A stretch of 64,000 nucleotides of DNA from Pontibacter akesuensis (lineage in GTDB: Bacteria > Bacteroidota > Bacteroidia > Cytophagales > Hymenobacteraceae), in assembly GCF_001611675.1 (NCBI RefSeq), contig NZ_CP014766.1, positions 3,596,001-3,660,000 of the forward strand. The letters run 5' to 3'. Under the pieces are notes generated by a model. The model ran no database searches, was not told the origin of the DNA, and saw nothing but the letters and a program-made list of their open reading frames with translations. Shown piece by piece: positions 1 through 8,548 of this stretch. Within the stretch, counting starts at the first letter, position 1. Each line of letters opens with the position of its first letter. The translations under genes were made by a program, and so were the position numbers.

Positions 1-421
1 CAATAGCCCAACTGCCTGTTTTGTCTACCCCAATGCGAATCAGCAGCGAATCGGGCTTGGAGAGGATGGAAGTGGCGAGCAGCGGGTTTCGCTTTGATTC
101 GTCTTCGATGATGTTGGTCATCTGAGTGTTCAGCTGCTCAATGCATTGGTCCTCGATGGAGTAACCATCCCCTGGCAGGCTTTGGGCGTAAATGCCGGTG
201 CGGAAGTAGCGGATTGTATCTTTCGTCTCCTCATCCAGAAACAGAATAGTGTCCTTCAAGTCGCGCTGCTGATCTGCCACTGCTTTTTGTAGGTTTCCGT
301 ACACCAGCCACTCAGTTTCTGCGAGAGTGGGCTCTGAGAAGGAAACGTTGGCGCATTTTTCGCACCCCATCAGAAAGGAAGAGGCAAATAATAGCAGGAG
401 AATTGTTCTGATCGTTGTCAT
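1..421 (-). CDS. Lipoprotein of unknown function, 3' part beyond window edge
   Basis: An open frame runs leftward from an ATG at 419-421 to the window edge without a stop, giving about 140 visible residues. The N-terminus is basic, then hydrophobic, then ends in a lipobox (FLMGC, Cys20), so the product is an exported lipoprotein. The rest is hydrophilic and acidic with several Asp/Glu-rich stretches and no motif I recognise. The next gene on the same strand ends upstream at 449, only 27 bases away, so the two may share a transcript. The function is unknown; the reading frame and lipoprotein nature are well supported. Confidence 0.75.
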   Translation of the reverse strand, partial: MTTIRTILLLLFASSFLMGCEKCANVSFSEPTLAETEWLVYGNLQKAVADQQRDLKDTILFLDEETKDTIRYFRTGIYAQSLPGDGYSIEDQCIEQLNTQMTNIIEDESKRNPLLATSILSKPDSLLIRIGVDKTGSWAI

Positions 422-448
422 TCTGGGTGATGTATGAAATTTAATGCC

Positions 449-1414
449 TTACGTTAAGTTTGTCCTTCTCTTTACCTGACCCATCTGCGGGCGGAACAGT
501 TGCATCGTCTCCCGCATTTTAAACCAGGCCACCACCTCCGGGAAATGATCTTCGGGGGCATCGGGGTGTGTCAGGATATCGATGTGCCCGTAATCGTGCT
601 TGTAGCCGGCCTCTTTGCCCAGCAGCCTGAACTCGCTGCCGCTGGCTCCAGCTTCCTGCCTCAGCCGCTGCACATCTTCCGGGTGGCCCAGCACCTTATC
701 GTTTGCGCCGGCAAGGTACAGAATCGGTGGCAATTGCATGTTACGGAGGGCGGCGGCATAGTCGAAATTATCGTTCCAGTCGAGCCAGCGCCGTTGCTCC
801 ACCCACTCATTTGTCTGGCTGTGGGTGAGGCGGGTTTCGCTGTCCGAGCCCATCTTCAGCTTTTTGGCGTACAGCGCCCCGGTGGTAGCCACGGCAATGT
901 TGGCCACCAGGTTCCACATCACATCAATCATGAAAAAACGCTGCAGGCTTTGCACACTGATACGGCGCTTGGTAGCAAAGAAGGCCATCGACTGCACCTC
1001 CACGGGCACAACCGGCCGCGCCAGGTAGGCCAGCATCAGCACACCTCCCCAGGAGTGGGCGCCCCACAGCTGCGGCACATCGCCTTTCAGTTCTTTTATT
1101 TTGTTGATGAAAGCCGGGAAATCCTCCTGCAGCGTCTCCGTTAGACCAAACTTCGATTTGCCCGAGATGGCAGGAGTGCTCTGGCCACGTCCGCGCAGGT
1201 CGGCCACGAAAACATCGTAGCCCTGCTGCGCCAGGTACGGCGCGAAGCCTTTGCCGGAGTTGGAGTAAAAGATGCGGCCGTTCTCGATCGAGCCGTGCAC
1301 CAGAAATACCGGTGCGCCCTGTTGCTGCTGGCTAAAGCGCCTCAGGTGCAGGGTGTCTTTTTCGGTAACAGGTATAAAAATAGATTCTGCTGTGATGTCG
1401 GGTTGTAAAGCCAT
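449..1414 (-). CDS. Alpha/beta hydrolase
   Basis: A serine hydrolase of the alpha/beta fold, 321 residues, substrate unknown. The nucleophile elbow is AHSWGG, preceded by an oxyanion-side motif VHGSIENG. A late Asp in AGANDKVLG and a His in DYGHIDIL complete a plausible catalytic triad. There is no clear signal peptide, so it is probably cytoplasmic. The frame stays open to a TTG at 1468, but that codon lies inside a terminator hairpin of the preceding gene (1451-1508), so the ATG at 1412-1414 (MALQPDIT) is preferred. The family includes lysophospholipases, esterases and haloperoxidases, and the sequence does not separate these. Confidence 0.85.
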   Translation of the reverse strand: MALQPDITAESIFIPVTEKDTLHLRRFSQQQQGAPVFLVHGSIENGRIFYSNSGKGFAPYLAQQGYDVFVADLRGRGQSTPAISGKSKFGLTETLQEDFPAFINKIKELKGDVPQLWGAHSWGGVLMLAYLARPVVPVEVQSMAFFATKRRISVQSLQRFFMIDVMWNLVANIAVATTGALYAKKLKMGSDSETRLTHSQTNEWVEQRRWLDWNDNFDYAAALRNMQLPPILYLAGANDKVLGHPEDVQRLRQEAGASGSEFRLLGKEAGYKHDYGHIDILTHPDAPEDHFPEVVAWFKMRETMQLFRPQMGQVKRRTNLT

Positions 1415-1450
1415 GCGTTTAAAAGGTAATAGATGCCGGATAGGACGCAA

Positions 1451-1508
1451 AAAAGCCGGCACCTGCAAAACGAGCTACAATATACTCATTTTTAAGGTGC
1501 CGGCTTTT
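1451..1508 (-). terminator. Rho-independent terminator of the 1532-1765 gene
   Basis: A perfect 13-bp inverted repeat (AAAAGCCGGCACC at 1451-1463 pairing with 1496-1508) encloses a loop of about 32 nt. Read leftward it ends in a T-run, as expected for a terminator of the small leftward membrane-protein gene. It sits just upstream of the hydrolase start and rules out the TTG start there. Confidence 0.65.
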
Positions 1509-1531
1509 AACAGTGGTGTCGCCTAAATAGT

Positions 1532-1765
1532 TTAGCTTTTCACCGGTATTGGTATTGGCTTCAGCTTAGGTCGTAGCGCAATCCAGATTAGCGTGCCCAG
1601 GGCAGTACCTGCAAAAAAGGCCAGCGCCGTGATCACCCACCCATTCATGCCGCGCATTTCCGCATCGTAGTACACGTACGTCAGAATCATTCCCAATAGC
1701 ACCACGTAAAGTCCGATTACCGTCAGGAAAAGCAAATTTGTAATATCTATCATCATCAGTTCCAT
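1532..1765 (-). CDS. Small two-helix membrane protein
   Basis: A 77-residue protein starting at the ATG at 1763-1765 (MELMMID). An upstream TTG would add nine residues but is unnecessary. It has two hydrophobic helices: residues of about 8-32 (a run of I, L, V and Y) and about 45-65. A short loop YYDAEMRGMNGW lies between them and the tail is LRPKLKPIPIP. The loop/tail pattern (D-x-x-x-RG then GW then LRP) is common in small uncharacterised bacterial membrane proteins. No enzymatic role can be assigned. A terminator follows at 1451-1508, so it appears to be transcribed alone. Confidence 0.7.
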   Translation of the reverse strand: MELMMIDITNLLFLTVIGLYVVLLGMILTYVYYDAEMRGMNGWVITALAFFAGTALGTLIWIALRPKLKPIPIPVKS

Positions 1766-1985
1766 AGCTCTTCGAAATAATAAATTAGTCAAAAGCCGAC
1801 ACAGAATTGCATCAGCTATACTATGTTTAACTAGTGTACAGGGTTTTATGTTTTTAACTTTGAGATGAAAGGTGTTGTAATATTCGGTTTATACTTGTTT
1901 TAAGATTGTATTTTGATAGGATTTCTTAGGCAAGGGCATAGCACAGGCACTATTCACGTTCGTGGAAGCCGCGGCAAGTATAAAT

Positions 1986-3353
1986 TTACTTTTTGTGCTG
2001 CTGCAGTTGGAGCAGGATAATTTCGGTGAGGTAGCTGCCACTGTGGGGGCCAAAGAAGTTCATGCTCCGCGTTTCGTACTCGTCTAGGTCATAGTATTTG
2101 TCCGGGGTGATGTAGCCGATGTAGCCACCATTAAAACTTGTGACGATAGCATAAAGTCCCTGTGCCTGCGCCTGCTGTACGATCTGCTCCACAAACTCGC
2201 CCGAATAATCAGCGGGAGCGCCCAGGAACACAATATCGCCCACCTGCAGACTAGTAACGTAGGCGGGATGTTTGCCAAACACCGTGTTGAACAGGAAAGG
2301 AGCCAGCCGCAGGTTTTTGCTGATGCGCCAGCTCGGTTTCGGCAGCTCCAACGGCACCCGCCCATACCCCAGTGTCTGCACATAGGCTGTCGGTACATCC
2401 CGCAGTTCCTCGCGCAGCAGCTTTGCCAGGCGGCTACCTACCATGCCAGTGCTGGCATAGGTGTCCCCGTCAAAATAAATAGCGCTGTGGCTGCCAACCG
2501 CCCCCGCCGAGAAAGAGGAGAATCCAACCCGGGCTTCCAGCGTATCCACCAGCACACCCGGGTAATCGCGGGAGAGCGTGGGCGTCATGGAGGGAAGTAT
2601 GGTAGGGTGCGCCGCAAAAGAGGACAGTACTGCCGTGGTGCCATCCGCGCGCTCAAACTTTACGAAGCGCAACTGCGTGTCGCGGTTCTGCCGGTCCTTG
2701 TAGTAGGGGTTGTCGGTGTCGTCGAGCAGGCGGTTGCGTACCAGGCTGGCTGCGCTCGTACTGCCGTAGCCGATTTTGGTAGGCTGCAGGTTTGCTTTTG
2801 CAGCCTGCATACTTTCCACAATCTGCTGCACCAGCCCGTTTACCAGCTCCTCGTCATACTTGCCCGACATGATTTTGATGCCTAGTTTCTTGCCCCAGCC
2901 TCCGAAGCTGGTGTGGCTGTGGGTCGCCGTCAGGTATACTTGCTCGGGTTTCAGGCCCAGCTTAGGGTAAGCTTTCTCCAGTTGCGCCAGCACCTCCATG
3001 GGTACAATCAGCAGGTCGAGCGCCACATAGTAAGCTTGCGTACTCCCGTTGCTGAAGGCAAAGGTGCGCACCCAGGCTGAGTCATGCACGGTTTCATAGT
3101 CCATGCCGAGGCGCTTGCCGTAGCCTGCCAGCGGCGTTCCGGTCGGCGGTGTGATGTTCACCTTGGCCCAGCCCACTTGTACCGTATCGCCCTGTATTAC
3201 CTCTACCGGGCTTTCCTGCAGGTCCTCGAGCGTTTCCTCGTAATACTCTGCTTCCTGGTAAGGCGAGCGGTCTATGGGGCGCACCACGCAGGCTGTGAGC
3301 AGCAGCAGCGTTAGCAGGATGTAAAAGAAAGTGGAGCGATGCTTGAATTTCAC
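1986..3353 (-). CDS. Neutral/alkaline ceramidase-like lipoprotein
   Basis: A secreted lipoprotein related to the N-terminal amidase domain of neutral ceramidases, which hydrolyse the amide bond of ceramide. The start is taken as the GTG at 3351-3353 because it gives a clean lipoprotein signal (MKFKHRSTFFYILL, lipobox LLTAC, Cys22); the frame extends to a TTG at 3431 but without a useful signal. Family marks are VNITPPTG near the N-terminus, the metal-site signature TATHSHTS, and AAHPTILP further on. At 455 residues it lacks the extra C-terminal domain of classical ceramidases, so the true substrate may be another N-acyl lipid or peptide. Bacteroidota make sphingolipids, which makes a lipid role reasonable but unproven. 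Confidence 0.85.
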   Translation of the reverse strand: MKFKHRSTFFYILLTLLLLTACVVRPIDRSPYQEAEYYEETLEDLQESPVEVIQGDTVQVGWAKVNITPPTGTPLAGYGKRLGMDYETVHDSAWVRTFAFSNGSTQAYYVALDLLIVPMEVLAQLEKAYPKLGLKPEQVYLTATHSHTSFGGWGKKLGIKIMSGKYDEELVNGLVQQIVESMQAAKANLQPTKIGYGSTSAASLVRNRLLDDTDNPYYKDRQNRDTQLRFVKFERADGTTAVLSSFAAHPTILPSMTPTLSRDYPGVLVDTLEARVGFSSFSAGAVGSHSAIYFDGDTYASTGMVGSRLAKLLREELRDVPTAYVQTLGYGRVPLELPKPSWRISKNLRLAPFLFNTVFGKHPAYVTSLQVGDIVFLGAPADYSGEFVEQIVQQAQAQGLYAIVTSFNGGYIGYITPDKYYDLDEYETRSMNFFGPHSGSYLTEIILLQLQQHKK

Positions 3354-3574
3354 GTGGTGGTTTATCTTTCTTCTGCCCCGGCAAAGTATAAAGTTGCCCG
3401 GTGCTGGCTTCAACTCAAATATCCTGCCCAATACCTGATGACTCGGGTAAATTGGGTTTTTAAGCTGGCATCAAATGTAGTGAATTTATGGGTGCTTTGA
3501 GTGGAGTTGTCATAGCACGAATACCCGACCTTTGAGTAGAGCCATCTTTGCGTTCAACAAGCCCCTAAGCCTTA

Positions 3575-3818
3575 CCTGGCGTAGGCGTCTGCTTGTGTCT
3601 TCAGTTGCCTCTACTAGCTGCAACCATACTTCGTGTGCTGGCCCACTGGCGTGAGGTTCCAACTCGTGTCTAACGGTGATGTTGAGTTTGCAACTCAACT
3701 GGCTTGTAAGGCCATACTTGCTTGGCCTCGGCAATACCTGTGTCAGCTATACTTGCATAGCCGCTATACTTGTCACACTTCCTGGCGCAAGCGTCCGCTT
3801 GTGCCGTCGATTGCTTCA
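3575..3818. repeat. Two copies of a ~37-bp REP-like imperfect palindrome
   Basis: Copy one at 3575-3611 and copy two at 3781-3817 share the frame CCTGGCG, GCGT, GCTTGTG, TTGC, TC at matching spacing. The second copy folds on itself (GGCGCAAGCG against CGCTTGTGCC, 2-nt loop). This is the form of a REP-type dispersed element. I saw no further copies in the window. Confidence 0.5.
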
Positions 3819-4114
3819 GCCATACTTGCATTGCCACTGCTTTCCGCAACTTCAGCCAAGCTATGCTTACTAGCTGCCGTTCATCCTACAGTTCCCAATT
3901 GCCTACTGTTTCACTTCTGCCTTTGGAGCGCTCACGGCTGGGGTAGGGGCCCTATATAAGCGAGGCCTCGTCCTCGGGCATCGCGCTGGGAGCTTTTCTT
4001 TGCTCGCTTCGCTTTGCAATCCCGCTCACGCGGGACCGAAAAACTCCAAAGGCGCTCAACCCAAGGACTGGAATCAATTCAGAAAACAACAGCTGACCGA
4101 GCTTCAGCCAAACT

Positions 4115-4177
4115 CCCTCCCCTGTTTTTAGGGGAGGGTTGGGGAGGGGTTTTGTAGGGACAGGTCGCGACCTTTCC
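4115..4177. repeat. Composite palindromic repeat (CCCTCCCCT hairpin plus GGTCGCGACC)
   Basis: A 9-bp perfect stem (4115-4123 with 4130-4138, loop GTTTTT) is followed by a G-rich stretch. A 12-bp perfect palindrome AGGTCGCGACCT follows at 4162-4173 and extends imperfectly to GGACAGG/CCTTTCC. The modular look suggests a dispersed intergenic element rather than a terminator, since the nearest upstream genes run the other way. Confidence 0.5.
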
Positions 4178-4312
4178 GCTGAACAGCATTTGCTACAGCG
4201 CTTTTCAGTAGCAGCCCCAGCAAATCAACTTGAGCTGCTGGATGTTGGGTTCGTGCCGCTTCTCCTAAAGGCCTTTTCAGCAGATAATGTTTTCAGGTTA
4301 AGCAATAAGGCT

Positions 4313-4320
4313 TAAATTTG
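4313..4320 (+). promoter_or_regulatory. Candidate -7 box TAAATTTG for tex
   Basis: An exact match to the Bacteroidota -7 consensus TAnnTTTG. It lies about 150 nt before the tex start on the same strand. No clear TTTG at -33 was seen. Confidence 0.4.
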
Positions 4321-4470
4321 ACGTTTCAAGTGCGCATCAAAATTAAGTAAAGCAGCATTGAAGGCAGCTGTGGCAGGAGGGAGAGGAGAGATGCGTATGC
4401 ACATTCTGCTGTATACTTCCCGCCATACTTGCCCAAACAACAACAGCAGACAATTGTCTTACAGCATTAT

Positions 4471-6744
4471 ATGGAACCTAATTTAGAACACCTTTTAAAA
4501 ATTGCCCGGGAGCTTGCCATCACCATCAAGCAAGTGGAGGCCACTGCCGCCCTGCTCGATGAAGGCGCCACCGTTCCCTTTATTTCCCGCTACCGCAAAG
4601 AAGTAACCGGCTCATTGGACGAAGTGCAGATTGCGGCCATCCGCGACAGGATGGAGCAGCTGCGTGAGCTGGACAAGCGCCGCGAAAGCATCCTCAAGTC
4701 CATCCGCGACCAGGAGAAAATGACGCCGGAACTGGAGGCAAAGATAATGGCTGCCGAAACCATGGCCGTGCTGGAGGATATTTACCTGCCGTACAAGCCC
4801 AAGCGCCGCACGCGTGCCACCATTGCCCGTGAAAAAGGGCTGGAGCCGCTGGCAGAGCGCCTGTTTCAGCAGGAGAACTTCGATGTGGAGGCCGAGGCTG
4901 CCAACTTTATCTCCGAAGAAAAAGAGGTGAAAGACACTGCCGAGGCACTGGCCGGTGCCCGTGATATTATGGCGGAGTGGATGAACGAAAATGCCGAGGC
5001 GCGTGCTACGATGCGCCAGCTGTTCGAGAAGCAGGGCGTGTTCAAGAGCCGCGTAATGATGGGCAAGGAAGAAGAAGGTCAAAAATTCAAGGATTACTTT
5101 GAGTGGGAGGAGCCAATTGAGAAAGCGCCTTCGCACCGCATTTTGGCCATGCGCCGCGGCGAAACGGAGATGGTGCTTATGCTGACAGCCCAGCCGGAGG
5201 ATGAAGCTGCTGTGGCGAGACTCGAAAACATGTTTGTGCAGGGCAACAACGCTGCCTCGGAGCAGGTGCGTCTGGCGGCCAAAGACTGCTATAAGCGCCT
5301 GCTCAAGCTAAGTATGGAAACGGAAGTGCGCCTTAGCTCTAAAAAGCGTGCCGACGAGGAGGCTATCCGTGTGTTTGCCGATAACCTGCGCCAACTGCTG
5401 CTTTCTTCGCCGCTTGGCCAGCGCACGGTGCTGGCCCTGGACCCCGGCTTCAGAACAGGCTGCAAACTGGTGGTGCTCGACAAGCAGGGCAAGCTGCTGC
5501 ACAACGAAACGGTGTACCCGCACACCGGCCAGGGCAAAGCCATGGAAGCCGCCCAGAATGTGAAGTATTTGGTAGATAAATTCGAAGTAGAGGCAATTGC
5601 TATCGGAAATGGTACGGCCAGTCGCGAGACTGAGGCTTTTGTAAAAGGCCTGAAATTGCCGGCTTCGGTGCAGGTGCTGATGGTGAACGAGAGTGGAGCC
5701 TCTATTTACTCGGCCTCTGATGTAGCCCGTGAGGAATTCCCGGACCAGGACGTAACCGTTCGCGGTGCCGTTTCTATCGGGCGCCGTTTGATGGACCCGC
5801 TGGCAGAACTGGTGAAGATCGACCCGAAGAGCATTGGCGTAGGCCAATACCAGCACGATGTGGACCAATCTGCCCTGAAGCACTCGCTGGACGACGTAGT
5901 GATGAGCTGCGTAAACGCCGTGGGTGTGGAAGTAAACACTGCCAGCAAGCAGCTGCTAACTTACGTGTCGGGCTTGGGGCCTGCCCTGGCGCAGAACATT
6001 GTGGAGTACCGTAACCAAAATGGCCCTTTCAAAACCCGCACAGAACTGAAGAAAGTAGCGCGTTTGGGTGATAAGGCTTTTGAGCAGGCAGCAGGCTTCC
6101 TGCGCATCCGCGATGCCAGGAACCCGCTCGATGCCTCGGCAGTGCACCCGGAAAGCTACCCTATTGTGGAGCAGATGGCAAAAGACCTGGGCGTGACAGT
6201 GCAGGACCTGATCAAGAGCGATGAGCTGCGAAAAAAAATCGATTTGAAAAAGTACGTGACTGAAACTGTTGGTCTGCCCACCCTGCAGGACATCGTGAGT
6301 GAACTGGCCAAACCAGGACGCGACCCGCGCGAGACGTTTGAGGCCTTCAGTTTTACGGAGGGGGTAAACGAAATGAAAGACCTGCGCGCTGGTATGAAGC
6401 TCCCGGGCATTGTGACTAACATCACGGCCTTTGGCGCTTTTGTGGACATTGGCGTGCACCAGGACGGACTCGTACATGTGAGCCATTTGTCTGATCGCTT
6501 TGTGAGCAACCCGAACGAGGTGGTGAAAGTGGGGCAGAAGGTGGAGGTGACGGTGCTGGAGGTGGATGAAAGCCGAAAGCGTATCTCGCTAAGTGTGAAA
6601 GGTGACCCGGCAGCAGCCAAGTCTGCTGGTGGTGGCAACCGCCAGAACAGCAACGCTACCAAGGGCGGCCGCAAAGAGCGCGAAGAAGAGCCGATGGATG
6701 ATTTCCAGGCAAAGCTGGCCAAGCTGAAAGGCATGTTTAAATAG
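4471..6744 (+). CDS. tex: Tex-family RNA-binding S1 protein
   Basis: Tex is a conserved cytoplasmic nucleic-acid-binding protein linked to transcription and, in some bacteria, to toxin expression and stress tolerance. The 757-residue length is normal for the family. The N-terminal Tex domain begins with ATAALLDEGATVPFISRYRK. A YqgF/RNase H-like domain in the middle contains LALDPGFRTGCKLVVLD. Helix-hairpin-helix repeats follow (GLGPALAQNIVEYR), and an S1 domain (GIVTNITAFGAFVDIGVHQD, HVSHLSDRFV) lies near residues 640-715. The tail is charged and Gly/Asn-rich. The ATG at 4471 is preferred over a TTG 14 codons upstream because it begins the conserved core. It stands alone and is followed by a strong terminator. 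Confidence 0.96.
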   Translation: MEPNLEHLLKIARELAITIKQVEATAALLDEGATVPFISRYRKEVTGSLDEVQIAAIRDRMEQLRELDKRRESILKSIRDQEKMTPELEAKIMAAETMAVLEDIYLPYKPKRRTRATIAREKGLEPLAERLFQQENFDVEAEAANFISEEKEVKDTAEALAGARDIMAEWMNENAEARATMRQLFEKQGVFKSRVMMGKEEEGQKFKDYFEWEEPIEKAPSHRILAMRRGETEMVLMLTAQPEDEAAVARLENMFVQGNNAASEQVRLAAKDCYKRLLKLSMETEVRLSSKKRADEEAIRVFADNLRQLLLSSPLGQRTVLALDPGFRTGCKLVVLDKQGKLLHNETVYPHTGQGKAMEAAQNVKYLVDKFEVEAIAIGNGTASRETEAFVKGLKLPASVQVLMVNESGASIYSASDVAREEFPDQDVTVRGAVSIGRRLMDPLAELVKIDPKSIGVGQYQHDVDQSALKHSLDDVVMSCVNAVGVEVNTASKQLLTYVSGLGPALAQNIVEYRNQNGPFKTRTELKKVARLGDKAFEQAAGFLRIRDARNPLDASAVHPESYPIVEQMAKDLGVTVQDLIKSDELRKKIDLKKYVTETVGLPTLQDIVSELAKPGRDPRETFEAFSFTEGVNEMKDLRAGMKLPGIVTNITAFGAFVDIGVHQDGLVHVSHLSDRFVSNPNEVVKVGQKVEVTVLEVDESRKRISLSVKGDPAAAKSAGGGNRQNSNATKGGRKEREEEPMDDFQAKLAKLKGMFK

Positions 6745-6792
6745 CCGCTTATCTTTTGCAGATGTTTTATAATAGGCAGCTGAAGTTATGCT

Positions 6793-6826
6793 AAAAAAAA
6801 GGCGTCCCACACAGGGCGCCTTTTTT
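6793..6826 (+). terminator. Rho-independent terminator after tex
   Basis: An A-run, the stem GGCG.CCC / GGGCGCC with a one-base bulge, loop ACACA, then TTTTTT. It is positioned about 50 bases after the tex stop. Confidence 0.85.
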
Positions 6827-6971
6827 GCTTTTTCAGAACCCTGTAAAGCGTTAGAAGCGCTTATAGCATACCCACTTTTGAGTATTTTTCAGAAATATTA
6901 ATATAGAGGTTTGGAAATAAGATCTTTATTGTTGAACATTTGAACATAAAATTATTCAATTCCTACCTTCT

Positions 6972-7667
6972 ATGAAAAGTAAGTTATTTCTCGCAATGCT
7001 GTCATTGGTATGCCTGGGGTATGCCGCTGAAGCGCAAACAATTTCTGTTGGCCCACGCGTGGGAGCCACGTTCGCAAAAATCAACTACTCTGGCGATGAT
7101 GCTGATGAGGCGAATGATCAGGTGGAGTCAGTTACTGGCCTTCAAGTAGGGGCGGTTGCCAATGTGATGCTAAGTGATATGCTCTCTTTTCAGCCGGAAA
7201 TTCTGGTAGTGCAAAAAGGAGCCAAAGAGGAGTATTCTGAGGAAGATGAGTTTGGGAGTTTCTCAACGGAAGGGAAGGTTAAAACTACTTATTTAGAGGT
7301 GCCGCTTCTTGCAAAGCTCTCCTTCGGAAGCGAAAGCCTGAAAGGCTTCGTAACAGCAGGTCCATCCATCGGCTACTGGATGAGCGGTAAAGTTGAGGGT
7401 GAGGTGAGCTACACCGACTTTGACGGTGAGCAAGTAACGGAGACTGTGGACGAAAAGATAGACTTTGATGAGGATGAGGATTATAACCGCACAGAGCTTG
7501 GTGCGAGTGTCGGAGTAGGGCTTGCTTATAAAATAGGGGCCGGTTCACTTAACCTGGATGTAAGGTATGGCTTTGGATTATCAAGTGTGTATGATTTCGA
7601 AGAGGACGATGTCAAGGAGAGGAACCGTGTGTTAGGCGTGTCATTAGCGTACCTGTTCAGTCTTTAA
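6972..7667 (+). CDS. Outer-membrane beta-barrel protein (porin/PorT-like family)
   Basis: A 231-residue exported protein with a signal peptide (MKSKLFLAMLSLVCLGYAAEAQ, cleavage likely after AEA). It is followed by alternating beta-strands typical of the small outer-membrane barrel family common in Bacteroidota: VGPRVGATFAKINY, GAVANVMLSDMLSFQPEILV, TTYLEVPLLAKLSF and, at the C-terminus, RVLGVSLAYLFSL ending in a hydrophobic residue. Acidic loops (EEDEFGS, FDEDEDYN) would face outside. Its ligand or transported substrate cannot be told. It is monocistronic with a terminator immediately downstream. Another barrel of similar design lies at 26323-27048. Confidence 0.85.
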   Translation: MKSKLFLAMLSLVCLGYAAEAQTISVGPRVGATFAKINYSGDDADEANDQVESVTGLQVGAVANVMLSDMLSFQPEILVVQKGAKEEYSEEDEFGSFSTEGKVKTTYLEVPLLAKLSFGSESLKGFVTAGPSIGYWMSGKVEGEVSYTDFDGEQVTETVDEKIDFDEDEDYNRTELGASVGVGLAYKIGAGSLNLDVRYGFGLSSVYDFEEDDVKERNRVLGVSLAYLFSL

Positions 7668-7691
7668 TATAGTTTGGCTTACTTGTTGACC

Positions 7692-7726
7692 AAAGGCGGC
7701 TCCTGCATCAGCGGGAGCCGCCTTTT
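7692..7726 (+). terminator. Rho-independent terminator
   Basis: A 12-bp stem (AAAGGCGGCTCC with GGAGCCGCCTTT) with loop TGCATCAGC, then a T-run. It follows the barrel gene stop by 25 bases. Confidence 0.9.
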
Positions 7727-7926
7727 TGACTTTGCGGCAAGTATAAGTTCTTGTATCGCTTATGTCTTCAATACTTGTTGCAGCCGTATTAAAATTTTTA
7801 AAGGGAAGGTTCGTTGAGCCTGTGTTAAACTGATTTAGCTGAAGTGTGGCCGTTGTGAAATTTAGGGCACTGCCTGCACCTCTGGATCGCAATTTGCTTA
7901 GGTTGGCTGTCGATACGCTACAAAAG

Positions 7927-8517
7927 ATGAACAAGTACAAAACCTACCTATGGTTCCTGCTGCTGGTGTTTAGCGCCAGTTGCAAGCAGGCAAGTGACCT
8001 GAAAGCCTTCACCGAGGCAAAGTATAGCCTGCAGGAAGTGCAGGACGTGACACTGAATGGGGTGGATGTGATGCAGAAGCGTGGCCCCAACGATTTCACC
8101 ACTCAGGAGGGGGACAGTTTGCTGGCTTCCATTTCAGATAACAAGCTACAGGCCAGTACTACGCTGCACCTGAACGTACAGCTGCCTGAGGCGGGCGAAG
8201 ACCGAAGTATGGAAATCACAAAACTGAGGTGGCAGTTATTGGTAGACGGGGAGCAGACGCTGCAGGGGGTGGTAAATGAGCCCATGCACTTGCGCGAAGG
8301 CCTAAACGAACTGCCGATACACACAACCGTGATGATGAGCGAGGCGGAGGGAATACGCAACTATGAGGGCCTGTCTAAGCTGATGACGCTGCTGGCCAAG
8401 CGGGAAGACCTTCGCAAGAGCCTGACCCTTCAGATCAGACCCACAGTGCAAACGCCGGTGGGAGCAGTAGAAGTGCCGCAGTTCATTACGGTGTCCAAGC
8501 CGGCAGGAACCATGTAG
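7927..8517 (+). CDS. LEA-like (WHy-type) lipoprotein, paralog 1
   Basis: A 196-residue lipoprotein with signal MNKYKTYLWFLLLVFSASC and the lipobox Cys at 19. The body aligns by eye along its whole length with the protein at 11153-11737. Shared blocks are LKAFTEAKYSL/VEAFKEAEYSL, RGPNDF/KGPQDF, LNVQLPE, LKWQLLV-type, GEQTL, LQIRPT/LQIKPT and VGAVEVPQFI/IGPVELPTYI. The pattern fits the late-embryogenesis-abundant type 2 (WHy) fold found in Bacteroidota lipoproteins. The ATG at 7927 is chosen because the upstream extension lacks a signal sequence. The role is unknown; an envelope or stress role is only a guess. Confidence 0.8.
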   Translation: MNKYKTYLWFLLLVFSASCKQASDLKAFTEAKYSLQEVQDVTLNGVDVMQKRGPNDFTTQEGDSLLASISDNKLQASTTLHLNVQLPEAGEDRSMEITKLRWQLLVDGEQTLQGVVNEPMHLREGLNELPIHTTVMMSEAEGIRNYEGLSKLMTLLAKREDLRKSLTLQIRPTVQTPVGAVEVPQFITVSKPAGTM

Positions 8518-8548
8518 CTCGCTACATCAATACTGAAGATTAGTACGT

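Larger units (their letters stand above)
3354..4312. other. Repeat-rich intergenic region, no gene seen
   Basis: About 960 bases without a credible coding frame. The DNA is full of short imperfect palindromes: a 19-bp one at 3681-3699 (GTTGAGTT, TGC, AACTCAAC), CCCGC..GCGGG at 4021-4034, and those listed separately. It also has many copies of the window-wide AAGTAT/ATACTT word. The short open frames here have no recognisable domain and look like by-products of the repeats. It resembles a cluster of dispersed chromosomal repeats rather than a decayed gene. Confidence 0.6.

Noticed and set aside
500..1144. A 214-codon rightward open frame opposite the alpha/beta hydrolase gene
   Set aside because: It mirrors the real gene on the minus strand, has no domain, and its composition is the usual antisense pattern of a GC-biased gene.
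2268..2885. A 205-codon rightward frame within the ceramidase-like gene
   Set aside because: Antisense shadow of the well-supported leftward gene; rich in Arg, His and Gln without any motif.
3510..3959. Short open frames in the repeat-rich intergenic DNA
   Set aside because: Their sequences follow the repeats (Cys/Thr/Leu-rich) and show no domain or start signal.
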